From contig JAPWVB010000002.1 of assembly GCA_028275205.1 (NCBI GenBank), forward strand, positions 1 through 37,683: a stretch of 37,683 nucleotides of DNA. The letters run 5' to 3'. The notes below the pieces were generated by a model. The model worked only from the letters and a program-made list of their open reading frames with translations, was not told the DNA's origin and ran no database searches. This document shows, piece by piece, positions 14,504 through 22,856 of this stretch. The stretch is from Candidatus Acetothermia bacterium (GTDB lineage: Bacteria > Bipolaricaulota > Bipolaricaulia > RBG-16-55-9 > DRXL01). A program made the position numbers and the translations under genes. Position 1 is the first letter of the stretch, and each line of letters begins with the position of its first letter.

Positions 14504-16528
14504 ATGAAGCTGTCGCCGGAAGAAGCCCGCCGCCGCATCGAAGAGCTCCGCGAGGAGATCGAACAGCACAACTATAACTACTTCGTCTTAAACCAACCCA
14601 CGATCTCCGACGCTGAGTACGATAAGCTGCTGCGCGAGCTGCAACAGCTCGAAGAGCAGTTCCCGCAATTCAAATCGCCCACATCCCCCACTCAGCGCGT
14701 CGGCGCTCCCCCACAGACGGAGTTCAAGACCGTCAAGCACTCCATCCCCATGCTCAGCCTGGCCAACGCCTTCTCCGACGACGAAGTGCGAGAGTTCGAC
14801 GCCCGCGTCAAAAAGCTCGCGGAGATAGACAAAATCGAATACGTCGCCGAGCCAAAATTCGACGGGCTGGCCGTCGAGCTCGTCTACGAAGATGGGGTCT
14901 TTGTGCTCGGCTCGACTCGCGGCGACGGCGAGACCGGCGAGGATGTCACCCAGAATCTCAAGACTATTAAAAGCATCCCCTTGCGCTTGCGCCAGCCCAA
15001 GGATCTGCCCATTCCCAGGAGGCTCGAAGTGCGCGGGGAGATCTACATGGAGATCGCGGACTTTCGCAAGCTCAACGAAGAGCGCGAGGAGCGCGGCGAG
15101 CCGCTCTTCGCCAACCCCCGCAACGCCGCCGCCGGCTCGCTGCGCCAGCTCGACCCGAAAATCACCGCCCAGCGCAAGCTGCATATCTTCTGCTACGATG
15201 TGGGCCAGACTGTCGGCATAACATTCCGCACACAAGAAGAGCTGCTGAGGACGCTCCCCCGCTACGGGCTGCGCGTCTGCCCCATCTATAGAGTCTGCAA
15301 GAACATTGACGAAGCCCTGGAGTTCTATCGTGAGATGCAGGAGCGCCGCGAGGAGCTGCCCTACGAAATAGACGGTGTCGTCATCAAAGTCAACGACTTT
15401 GAGATTCGCGAGATCGTGGGAGAGGTCTCGCGCAACCCCCGCTGGGCGATCGCGTACAAGTTCCCGCCCAAGCAAGCGACGACGCGCGTGAAAGACATCG
15501 TCGTTCAGGTAGGCCGCACAGGAAAGCTCACCCCCGTAGCGGTCTTGGAGCCCGTCCCCCTTGGCGGCGTCACTGTGCAGCACGCGACGCTCCACAACCA
15601 AGACGAGATCGAGAAGAAAGACATTCGCATCGGGGACTGGGTGCTCATTCAGCGAGCTGGAGACGTCATCCCCGAGGTCGTCCAGCCCATCGTGAGTCGG
15701 CGCACGGGGACTGAGAAGAAATTTACAATGCCGGAGCGTTGCCCCGTCTGCGGCGATAGAGTCGTGCGCCTGCCCGATGAGGTGGACTATCGCTGCGTGA
15801 ACATTTCGTGTCCCGCTCGGTTGAAAGAGAGCATCCTGCACTATGCGTCGAAGGGAGCAGCAGACATCGAGGGCTTGGGGGAGCGTTGGGTTGAGGCCCT
15901 GATGAATGCTGGCTTAGTGAAAGAGATTCCCGATCTGTACAAGCTCAAAGAGCGCGTCATCGAGCTTGTGCGCCTGGAGCGGATGGGGCCAAAGCTCGCG
16001 GAAAATCTCCTAAACGCGATTGAGAAGAGCAAGAAGATCTCGCTAGCTCGATTCATTTACGGGCTGGGGATTCGCCATGTGGGGGAGCGCTTAGCAGAGT
16101 TATTAGCCCAGCGCTTTCGGACGCTCGACGCCCTCATGAACGCCTCCGAAGAGGAGCTTTTGCAAGTCGAGGAGGTCGGGTCGACGGTCGCGCAGAGCAT
16201 CATCTCGTTCTTTCAAGATGAGCGCAACCGCGAGATGATCCGCAAGCTCCGCGAGGCCGGCGTGCAGATCATCGAAGAGGTGAGCCCGCAAAAAGCTGGG
16301 GCACTCGCGGGCAAGACGTTCGTCTTCACCGGGACGCTGAAGACGCTCACGCGCGGGCAAGCGGAGGCGCTAGTGAAGGCCGCCGGTGGGCGAGTCTCCT
16401 CAAGCGTGAGCCGCAAGACGGACTACGTCGTCGCTGGGGAGGAGCCGGGCTCAAAGCTCCAGAAGGCGCGCGAGCTAGGGGTTACCGTGCTCTCCGAAGA
16501 GGAGTTTCTTAAGCTTGTTAAGACCTAA
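14504..16528 (+). CDS. ligA: NAD-dependent DNA ligase LigA
   Basis: Seals nicks during replication and repair using NAD+. The 674-residue protein has the full domain order: Ia NAD-binding domain (HNYNYFVLNQPTISDAEYD), adenylation domain with the AMP-accepting lysine in AEPKFDG (Lys118), OB fold, a four-cysteine zinc finger (CPVC...CVNISC), helix-hairpin-helix repeats, and a C-terminal BRCT domain beginning LAGKTFVFTGTL. The start is either ATG 14504 or GTG 14498; neither has a clear ribosome-binding site, and the stop of the small gene upstream is within 10 bases. It is followed by two palindromic repeats. Confidence 0.96.
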   Translation: MKLSPEEARRRIEELREEIEQHNYNYFVLNQPTISDAEYDKLLRELQQLEEQFPQFKSPTSPTQRVGAPPQTEFKTVKHSIPMLSLANAFSDDEVREFDARVKKLAEIDKIEYVAEPKFDGLAVELVYEDGVFVLGSTRGDGETGEDVTQNLKTIKSIPLRLRQPKDLPIPRRLEVRGEIYMEIADFRKLNEEREERGEPLFANPRNAAAGSLRQLDPKITAQRKLHIFCYDVGQTVGITFRTQEELLRTLPRYGLRVCPIYRVCKNIDEALEFYREMQERREELPYEIDGVVIKVNDFEIREIVGEVSRNPRWAIAYKFPPKQATTRVKDIVVQVGRTGKLTPVAVLEPVPLGGVTVQHATLHNQDEIEKKDIRIGDWVLIQRAGDVIPEVVQPIVSRRTGTEKKFTMPERCPVCGDRVVRLPDEVDYRCVNISCPARLKESILHYASKGAADIEGLGERWVEALMNAGLVKEIPDLYKLKERVIELVRLERMGPKLAENLLNAIEKSKKISLARFIYGLGIRHVGERLAELLAQRFRTLDALMNASEEELLQVEEVGSTVAQSIISFFQDERNREMIRKLREAGVQIIEEVSPQKAGALAGKTFVFTGTLKTLTRGQAEALVKAAGGRVSSSVSRKTDYVVAGEEPGSKLQKARELGVTVLSEEEFLKLVKT

Positions 16529-16536
16529 CCCCCCGA

Positions 16537-16561
16537 CCCCCTTCCCTACAAGGGAAGGGGG
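16537..16561. repeat. perfect 10-bp hairpin after ligA
   Basis: CCCCCTTCCC (16537-16546), five-base loop, GGGAAGGGGG (16552-16561). It lies between the convergent ends of ligA and the subtilase gene. No U-run follows on either strand, so if it ends transcription it is not a standard intrinsic terminator. It looks like a short member of the palindromic family that follows. Confidence 0.75.
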
Positions 16562-16571
16562 AGCTCCTCTT

Positions 16572-16617
16572 ACCTCTCCCTGACCCCCTCCGTTTACGGA
16601 GAGGGAAGGGGAGAGGT
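16572..16617. repeat. 46-bp palindromic element, copy 1
   Basis: Two 22-base arms (16572-16593 and 16596-16617) pair at 18 of 22 positions around a two-base loop. It has the same 22-2-22 build, the same ACCTC...GAGGT ends and a related sequence as the element at 30868-30913, so the two form a small interspersed REP-like family. Confidence 0.7.
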
Positions 16618-16622
16618 CAGTC

Positions 16623-19600
16623 TTACCCTGGCCAGCAGCTTGCCGTCTCGAAGCCGCTCGCTTGCGCGGGCACACAGAGCCGCGTGAACTCCTCAAACGG
16701 CAAGAGCGACTGATTCGCCGCGTTCTTGATGATGAACGGGTTGCTGAACGGCAGGTAGAACCCAGGGACGCGCCCAAGACCCGTAATGAAGATGAAGATC
16801 GTATTGGTCTGGGTGCGCTCTGGGGTACCGTCTCCGTTGACGTCGAGCAGGAGCTCGATGCGAGCAGCCGAGACGGTGTCGCTCAAGGGTATGGAGTAGA
16901 TAACCCGTCCGTTGCTGCGCACGGAGCCAGCGAGAGTGAGCTGGGTCTGCTGGCCGGTGACCTGCGGGACGGGCTGAGCTGTCGCCGCGCCCTCGGTCTG
17001 CACACTGACGCCCTCGATGAGGCCGTTGACGGCGAGCGAGATCTGATAGGGCCGATCGCTGTTCCAGCCCGTAGCCCCCTGGACGATGAGGTAGAGCTTA
17101 TCGGTGCCCATGATGAAGAGCCCGCCGGCCCCAAGAGGGATATATGGTCGCGGTGTCGGCGTGGGCGGTGCGCTCGTCGTCTGCACAGTGATGCTCTTCG
17201 ATTGCGTGTTGGAGAGCCCTTGGTCGTCGGTGACGCGCAGCGTCACTGTATAAGTTCGGGCTTGCGAGAAGGCAAAAGCGACGCGCACGCCTTGGGCGTC
17301 GAAGCGCCCATCACTGTCGAAGTCCCAGTCGTAACGGACAATGCGCCCATCGGGATCAGTCGAGCACGACGCGTCGAACGTGACGGGCTGATTGACGATG
17401 GGAGTGGTCGGGCTGAACGTGAAGCACGCCGTTGGGGCGCGGTTTTGCGGAGGCGCAGTAGTTCCGACTTGGAAGCTTGTGAACGCGCTCGTCCACGTCG
17501 CCGACGGCGCGACGCTCTGGATGCGGCGAGCAAGCTCCGCGCGGAATGTTTCGGGGTTGAGCCAGCTTGTGCTCTGCAGGCCGTTGAGCCCCAAATCTAC
17601 AGGTTGCGCGATCGCGACGGCGTGGAGATACTCCGTGCCCTCCGGCCCGGTGATCGCGAGAGTATATGGCCCATCGGGCAGGGTGTACGTCCCCGCGCTC
17701 AAGAGATTCTGGCGCGAGAACGAGTTCGGGAAGACTTGGGAGACTCGACCCGCGGGGTCAACGTCGAAGACGTAGACATACGCTTGGGCGCCCAGACGCA
17801 AGAAGATCTGCAATCTCTCGCCGATGCGGTAGCTCGTCTTATCGGTGCTGATCGAGATCGAGAGCTGGCTGGGCGTCGAGGCCCGAACGGTGATCTGGCG
17901 AGAGTTATTGGTCTCGTCAGATTCGGAGATCTGTCTGAGGGCGTCGGCAGTGACGGTGAACGTCTCTGAGGAGCTGTTGAGCCGTCGTGCGAAGTCCACT
18001 CGCACCGAGGCTCCGGCGCGCAGCCCAGTGACGCTCTGGCGAGCCGTTCCCGCGCTATCTTGCACCTCGACGACGAACGGCCCGGCGTCGGCGTTCCCGA
18101 TGTTGCGCACGATCGCAGTCAGCGTGAGCGAGCTGCCCACGGCGGGATCGCGCGGGGAGTAGTCAAGAGAGTCTACCGTCAGATCGGGCAGGCGCGTCTC
18201 GGCTAACGCCTCAATGCGCACTTGTGTCGAGTTATTCGTCTCGTTCGATTCGTCAACTTGGTTGGTGACGTCGGCAGTGATCGTGAAGATCTCTGTAGCG
18301 TTATTCTGGCGCCGAGCGAACGCTATCGAGACGGAGCTTGCGGCTCCCAGCCCCGAGAGCGTCCGACGATCTATGCCGGCGCTGTCGCGGATCTCGACAA
18401 TGAACGGCCCAGCGGCGCTCTCGCCCTGATTGCGCACGACGACGGTGAAATTGATGGTCTCGCCGAGCCGCGGCGTCCGCGGCGTCCAGTCAACCCCAGC
18501 AATAGTAAGATCGGGCTTTCTCTGAACTTGAGGCTGAGCGTCTACCCGGATCTGCGCAGAATTATTCGTCTCGTCGAGCTCGTCTATCTGATTAGTTGCG
18601 TCCACGACGATCGTGAAGAACTCTGTAGTGTTATTGACTCGGCGGGTGAAGCTGACGGTCGCTGTGCTCCCGACTGCGAGCCCCGAAAGCGTCTGGCGGT
18701 CTGTTCCGGCGCTGTCGCGCACCTCAACGATGAATGGGCCGGCGTTCGCTTGGCCTTGGTTGCGCACGACTACAGAGAGCGTGACGTTCTGGCCGACGGT
18801 GAGCGTGCGCGGGGACCAATCGGTGCTTGCGATCGCTAGGTCGGGTTTCAGAGAGGGCTGCGTCGCGGTGACGCGCAGCTCCGCTGAGTTATTGGTCTCG
18901 TTGGATTCGTTCACTTGGTTGGTCGCGTCAGCGACGACCGTGAAGGTCTCCGTCGCTTGGTTGACGCGGCGAGTGAACGAAAAGCTCGTCGAACCCCCGG
19001 CGTTCAGGCCCGAAACCGTGCGACGATCGGTGCCGCCGCTGTCGCGGATCTCGATGACGAACGGGCCGGCGTCGGCGTTTCCAATATTGCGCACGATCCC
19101 GCTCACCGTGACGAAATCCCCGACGCGGGGGTTGGACGGACTAGAAGTGAGCCCGCTCACAGTGAGATCAGGCTGGCCGGGCGGTGGGCTGGACTGAGCA
19201 AGATTGAGCCGGCCAGAGCCAAACTGCAGCGGCGAGCCCATAGGGACGGCATCGCCCTTGAGGCGAGCTTCGAGCTGCCCTGCCGTCAGGGATGGGTTTT
19301 CTGAAAGCAAGAGCGCCGCAGCCCCAGCGACGTGCGGCGCGGCCGCTGATGTGCCAAAAAACTCTGAGTACGTAAACGTCGAGACGCGATCGGGCCCGAC
19401 GATATCAGGCTTGGAGAGCCCGGCGTTGGTCGGCCCTTGGGAGCTGTAGGGCGCGATGGGGCCGGTCGTCCAATTCTGGCGGTTGACCGCGCCGACGGTC
19501 AGGGCATTGGGCGAATCCCCCGGCGCGATGATGCTATTGGAAGGCACAGGGTACTCGACGTCATGATTGAGGCTGAAGAGCGAGAACGTCCGCGGCGCGG

Positions 19601-20798
19601 GGTTCCCGTCGGCTTTAATCTGAATGTGATATGTCCCAGGGACGAACGACTGATAGAAGAGACTTTCGATCGGAGGCTCGGTGCCAGATTGAATGCGTTG
19701 CGACGCTGCGACTTGAGTGCCGTTGCTGTTGAACAGATAGAGATCGTAATCGTTGGCTGAGCCGGGCCAGTCGTTCCACGTGAGAAAGACCCCGATCTGA
19801 TCCCCCGCGTTCACGGTGATCGTCAAAGATTCATCGCCGGAGGCGAACTCGTGCCATTTGTTGCCGTTCGTGTCACGGAACGTCCCCTGCCAGTGGCGCC
19901 GCGCGTAATTGCCCGCAGCGTTGACCCACAGCACTCCACGGCTTCGGGCATCAGCGACGATATTGTTAATCACCCCTGTGCCGTCATAGAAGTTCGTATT
20001 GAACCAGCCCACTGAGTGATTGATGATCTTTGCGCCCTGGCGGATCGCTTCTTCCTTGGCGTTCTCTAGGTCAACTTCGTCGCCAACTTTCATTAAGATG
20101 AGTTGGGCTTGTGGAGCCATGTCATAAACGATCTCGGCGACGGCCGTGCCGTGATTCGTCCCGGATTCGATCCCCGTGCCAGTGTAGTCAAACGTTTGGA
20201 TGCCGCCAGGGAGTTCCCCGCGGCTCTGGGCTGCTGTAAGCCCAGCAAACCCCAGATCAATCACGGCGATTTTGACGCCCTGGCCACGAAAACCCAAAGA
20301 ATGATAGTTCGATGCGCCGGTGAGCGCGACCCCTTCGCTGACCACGAGCGTCTGAGGAACGAGCGGAGGCCGCACGAACTGAACGACGCCTCCCGCTTGG
20401 AGGAGCGCAGCCCGCAAGAGCCCAAGATTCATGGGCATCTGGACCTTCCACGCAAACTTGGAGGTTGCCACGACCTGCCCACGCATGAACGCGATCTGCC
20501 TCTTCAGTAGGTCTTGAGCAGCGGGGTCTTGGCTGATGCTCTCAGGCACTTGCCAGATCACCGTCACCATGTTCCCCCAAACGGGGACGCGGAACTGCGC
20601 GGCGGCTTGGGCCGCGGCTTGCGCTTGGCCCTGCTCCCCAAGCTTCAGAATCTGCTCGAGCACGCTGTCTATCCGAGGGTCGTGTTCCAACCGAGCGATG
20701 CTCTTAGGATCAGAGGGCTCTTGGGTCAGCCCCATCGTGCCGAGCACCACTAAGACGAATCCACACAGAATCCAAAAGAGATAGTGATGTCTGCGCAT
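16623..20798 (-). CDS. large secreted subtilisin-like protease with CARDB and PKD domains
   Basis: A 1391-residue exported serine protease. Order: signal peptide (1-25), prodomain (about 40-147, ending VQFVRPP), S8 catalytic domain with Asp181 (AVIDLG), His216 (TNHGTAV) and Ser484 (FGTSAAAPHVAG), and Asn297 in NAAGN for the oxyanion hole. A beta-sandwich insert (about 315-410) splits the catalytic domain. Then come four CARDB repeats of about 110 residues (542-978), a DUF4384-like domain (979-1066), a PKD domain (about 1119-1207) and a C-terminal beta-rich region. The repeats should bind or stack on the cell surface. It is the last gene of a five-gene operon with a sigma factor, 15 bases after the prodomain-like gene, with an AAAGGAG ribosome site. 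The substrate is unknown. Confidence 0.93.
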   Translation of the reverse strand: MRRHHYLFWILCGFVLVVLGTMGLTQEPSDPKSIARLEHDPRIDSVLEQILKLGEQGQAQAAAQAAAQFRVPVWGNMVTVIWQVPESISQDPAAQDLLKRQIAFMRGQVVATSKFAWKVQMPMNLGLLRAALLQAGGVVQFVRPPLVPQTLVVSEGVALTGASNYHSLGFRGQGVKIAVIDLGFAGLTAAQSRGELPGGIQTFDYTGTGIESGTNHGTAVAEIVYDMAPQAQLILMKVGDEVDLENAKEEAIRQGAKIINHSVGWFNTNFYDGTGVINNIVADARSRGVLWVNAAGNYARRHWQGTFRDTNGNKWHEFASGDESLTITVNAGDQIGVFLTWNDWPGSANDYDLYLFNSNGTQVAASQRIQSGTEPPIESLFYQSFVPGTYHIQIKADGNPAPRTFSLFSLNHDVEYPVPSNSIIAPGDSPNALTVGAVNRQNWTTGPIAPYSSQGPTNAGLSKPDIVGPDRVSTFTYSEFFGTSAAAPHVAGAAALLLSENPSLTAGQLEARLKGDAVPMGSPLQFGSGRLNLAQSSPPPGQPDLTVSGLTSSPSNPRVGDFVTVSGIVRNIGNADAGPFVIEIRDSGGTDRRTVSGLNAGGSTSFSFTRRVNQATETFTVVADATNQVNESNETNNSAELRVTATQPSLKPDLAIASTDWSPRTLTVGQNVTLSVVVRNQGQANAGPFIVEVRDSAGTDRQTLSGLAVGSTATVSFTRRVNNTTEFFTIVVDATNQIDELDETNNSAQIRVDAQPQVQRKPDLTIAGVDWTPRTPRLGETINFTVVVRNQGESAAGPFIVEIRDSAGIDRRTLSGLGAASSVSIAFARRQNNATEIFTITADVTNQVDESNETNNSTQVRIEALAETRLPDLTVDSLDYSPRDPAVGSSLTLTAIVRNIGNADAGPFVVEVQDSAGTARQSVTGLRAGASVRVDFARRLNSSSETFTVTADALRQISESDETNNSRQITVRASTPSQLSISISTDKTSYRIGERLQIFLRLGAQAYVYVFDVDPAGRVSQVFPNSFSRQNLLSAGTYTLPDGPYTLAITGPEGTEYLHAVAIAQPVDLGLNGLQSTSWLNPETFRAELARRIQSVAPSATWTSAFTSFQVGTTAPPQNRAPTACFTFSPTTPIVNQPVTFDASCSTDPDGRIVRYDWDFDSDGRFDAQGVRVAFAFSQARTYTVTLRVTDDQGLSNTQSKSITVQTTSAPPTPTPRPYIPLGAGGLFIMGTDKLYLIVQGATGWNSDRPYQISLAVNGLIEGVSVQTEGAATAQPVPQVTGQQTQLTLAGSVRSNGRVIYSIPLSDTVSAARIELLLDVNGDGTPERTQTNTIFIFITGLGRVPGFYLPFSNPFIIKNAANQSLLPFEEFTRLCVPAQASGFETASCWPG
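17865..19175 (-). repeat. four tandem CARDB-coding repeats of about 330 bases
   Basis: The protease gene encodes four head-to-tail units, each starting PDL and containing 'VRN-G-A-AGPF', 'RDS-G', a 'FxRR' turn and 'ETNNS'. The units are 108-110 residues long and clearly derived from one another, but diverged enough that they are unlikely to be very recent copies. CARDB domains are adhesion-type beta-sandwiches. Confidence 0.85.
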
Positions 20799-20813
20799 AG
20801 CTTCTCAGCTCCT

Positions 20814-21632
20814 TTACAGCCCTGGCTGGGCCGGTGGGCGAACGAACTTCACCGCCGGATCACGGGCTAACGCAACTAACTGATGGATCGGAACGAGCAC
20901 GCGCATCAACCCCGAGGGCGAGCGCGCTTCAACAATGAGATTATGGGTCGGAGCTAGTTGGGCCTCCGGGGAGACTAGCTCGACGATTACTCGCACTCGC
21001 AAGCCCCAGAGCTCTAATTTCTGTTGGGGCGCAAATTCGTACCAATCGGGCATGAGCATGAGCGCGTAGAGCACCGAATCTAAGCGAACGCCTTCAGGGG
21101 GCTTGGGGGGCTTGACCCCCGGCACGACCGTCAGCTCTTCGACCGCCAGGGGCAGCGTTGGGTCGGACACGACGGAGAGTTGAACTAGCCTCTGCCCGAT
21201 CTCGTCGAGGATCGCCGACGCGCTTACGGTAGTTATGGGGGCCACAATCAGCTCATAGCCCTCGCTCTGGGCTGGTCGAAGATTATATTTCGAGAGCAGC
21301 CCGTCGGCGCGGAGCCATAAGAGCTCTCCATCCACGAAGAGATGAGGGAACTTGAGGCGCTCTCGCTCGTTCTCCGGAGTACAGTCCAGACACGGCTGCG
21401 TCCCAAGAAAGTACTTCACAGTAGAGTCCCGGGCGATCCGCACCGAAAAACCCGCTTGCTTTGCAGATTCGATGATCTTGGCCATGTCAGCCTCGATGCG
21501 CGGGAGCAAGACGCGATAATACTTACCCGCAAAGAGAATGGGGTCGGCCATGAGGGGGATCGTTGGCTCGTTGTGGAATATACTCAGCGAGAGAGCTGTC
21601 AAGAGCACGCCGAGTATGAAGATCTTCAGCAT
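20814..21632 (-). CDS. exported protein with a C-terminal copy of the subtilase prodomain
   Basis: A 272-residue protein with a hydrophobic N-terminus (1-19), probably a signal or anchor. I recognise no family for residues 25-175, which include a CLDC pair (81-84). Residues 183-268 match the prodomain of the protease encoded next: RLDSVL here against RIDSVL there, LWG-x2-V-x-VI against VWG-x2-V-x-VI, and VKFVRPP against VQFVRPP, in the same order. Subtilase prodomains act as folding chaperones and inhibitors, so this could be a free-standing helper or inhibitor, or the N-terminal region could be a second effector. AAAGGAG precedes the ATG. It lies 22 bases from the gene before and 15 from the protease gene. 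Confidence 0.72.
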   Translation of the reverse strand: MLKIFILGVLLTALSLSIFHNEPTIPLMADPILFAGKYYRVLLPRIEADMAKIIESAKQAGFSVRIARDSTVKYFLGTQPCLDCTPENERERLKFPHLFVDGELLWLRADGLLSKYNLRPAQSEGYELIVAPITTVSASAILDEIGQRLVQLSVVSDPTLPLAVEELTVVPGVKPPKPPEGVRLDSVLYALMLMPDWYEFAPQQKLELWGLRVRVIVELVSPEAQLAPTHNLIVEARSPSGLMRVLVPIHQLVALARDPAVKFVRPPAQPGL

Positions 21633-21654
21633 TGAGGGCTCCTTTCGTAAGTCT

Positions 21655-22350
21655 TCAGGACTTCTTCAAGCGCGTGGCGATGTTCTGGGCGATCTGGGCC
21701 CATTCCGCTGCGCTGACGACTTGCTCGATGTACGCAGTCAGCGTCTGGGGAATCAGGGGATTGCGCGCCAGACGCAGTTGCACGGCGGACTTGATCGCGT
21801 TGGCGTCGTCGAGCTTGCCCCCACCTCGCACATGGTCTTCTAAAGCTCCCGCAGCTTCAGTAATCGCCGTGTCTACGGCTTCGAGGGTGAGCACGAGCGT
21901 CGCCGTCCCGAATCGAATGGTGAGATTGATTGTGATGCCTTTGCTTGCCAGAAGCGTCTTCACTTCCGAGAGCGTCATCTTGCGCTCCAAGAGGTCGTCA
22001 TTGATGACATCGAGGGGGACGCCCTTAGTGAGTCCCTCGAATGTCTTATCTATAAGCATAGTGACGGGCAGCTCTTCTAAGAGCGCCCGCGCGATGATCT
22101 GCAAGACCCCCTCGCGCAGCGAGATCGGAGCTGAAGATTGCTTCAGTCTCTGGCAGAGCCGCAGCGCGGTGTCGGGGGTGATGCGCTTATCTGAAAAGCC
22201 CTTGTCAAAGCCTGCTTTCAACGTCTGCAGGTCCGAGACCCCAAGCTCAGCAAAACACTTATAGACGTCTTGAGGGGTTGGCTGGGCGAAAGCATCGCCC
22301 AAGCCTCCCAAAAGCCCAAGCGTGAGAAGAATCCCCATCAGCCATCTCAT
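21655..22350 (-). CDS. secreted alpha-helical protein of unknown function
   Basis: A 231-residue protein with a clear signal peptide (1-22, cleavage after AFA). The mature part is mostly predicted helix, with two cysteines (32 and 66) that could form a disulfide, and no repeat or catalytic motif that I recognise. The ATG shares ATGA with the stop of the membrane-protein gene upstream, so the two are translationally coupled. The position between a putative anti-sigma protein and a protease pair suggests a periplasmic or secreted partner of that system, such as a sensor ligand or substrate. Confidence 0.65.
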   Translation of the reverse strand: MRWLMGILLTLGLLGGLGDAFAQPTPQDVYKCFAELGVSDLQTLKAGFDKGFSDKRITPDTALRLCQRLKQSSAPISLREGVLQIIARALLEELPVTMLIDKTFEGLTKGVPLDVINDDLLERKMTLSEVKTLLASKGITINLTIRFGTATLVLTLEAVDTAITEAAGALEDHVRGGGKLDDANAIKSAVQLRLARNPLIPQTLTAYIEQVVSAAEWAQIAQNIATRLKKS

Positions 22351-22856
22351 GGCTGCTCACCTCGCGGTGCTATGTATAAGACCGAATTGATCTTGTCGTC
22401 AAACGTATGGACGAATTCCGAAGCGCGCGGGTCGTAGACCCACCGCTCGCCGTCTACTATAAATCCGTACTCATACCGACCAGGCTTGATATCATCGGGG
22501 AGCCGAATCCACCAGACGCCGCTGCGATCGGGGCCGTTCATGGGGATGGGCTCCCACAGCGTAAACTGACTCGCCAAGCTCACGCTCTTGGCGTTGGGGT
22601 AGACCAAGCAGAGCACCTGAGGGTCATGACAAGGAGCCCCTGAGAGATTCCCCCCTACCCATAGGCCAATCACGAAGACTGCGGCGACAGCGACCGCGCC
22701 CGCCCCGACAAGCCCCCAGCGCCATCGCGGCGCCGGCCGACTTTCGGGAAGCTCCTCGATGATCTCATACTCAAGATCAGCAATCCGATCGCGATGGGCC
22801 TCAGCGTACTGAGTCAACGTCTCTTTGAGCAGGGCTTCTAGCTCATGGTCGTGCAT
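22347..22856 (-). CDS. putative anti-sigma membrane protein with glycogen-binding-like periplasmic domain
   Basis: A 169-residue protein: a cytoplasmic acidic helix (1-40), one membrane span (about 46-68), and a periplasmic E-set domain (80-165) of the AMPK/CBM48 glycogen-binding type, with the typical 'GVWWIRLPDDIKPGRYEYGFIVDG', 'DP' and NSVL segments spread over 112-161. Its start overlaps the sigma-factor gene by 14 bases, the usual place for an anti-sigma factor. The cytoplasmic part lacks the zinc-binding H-x3-C-x2-C signature, so sigma binding is inferred from position and topology only. The domain may bind a glucan or a protein instead. Cys76 and Cys83 could pair. Confidence 0.75.
   Translation of the reverse strand: MHDHELEALLKETLTQYAEAHRDRIADLEYEIIEELPESRPAPRWRWGLVGAGAVAVAAVFVIGLWVGGNLSGAPCHDPQVLCLVYPNAKSVSLASQFTLWEPIPMNGPDRSGVWWIRLPDDIKPGRYEYGFIVDGERWVYDPRASEFVHTFDDKINSVLYIAPRGEQP

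Noticed and set aside
14588..15841. 417-codon open frame on the minus strand opposite ligA
   Set aside because: It mirrors the codons of a highly conserved gene, has no recognisable domain and no ribosome-binding site; GC-rich codon usage explains the lack of stops.
16662..17969. 435-codon open frame on the plus strand opposite the subtilase gene
   Set aside because: Low-complexity Arg/Asp/Gly composition, no domain, and the opposite strand encodes clear PKD, DUF4384-like and CARDB domains.
17865..19175. Regular repeats as a CRISPR or minisatellite array
   Set aside because: The unit is about 330 bases, in frame, and encodes CARDB domains; there are no short identical repeats with unique spacers.
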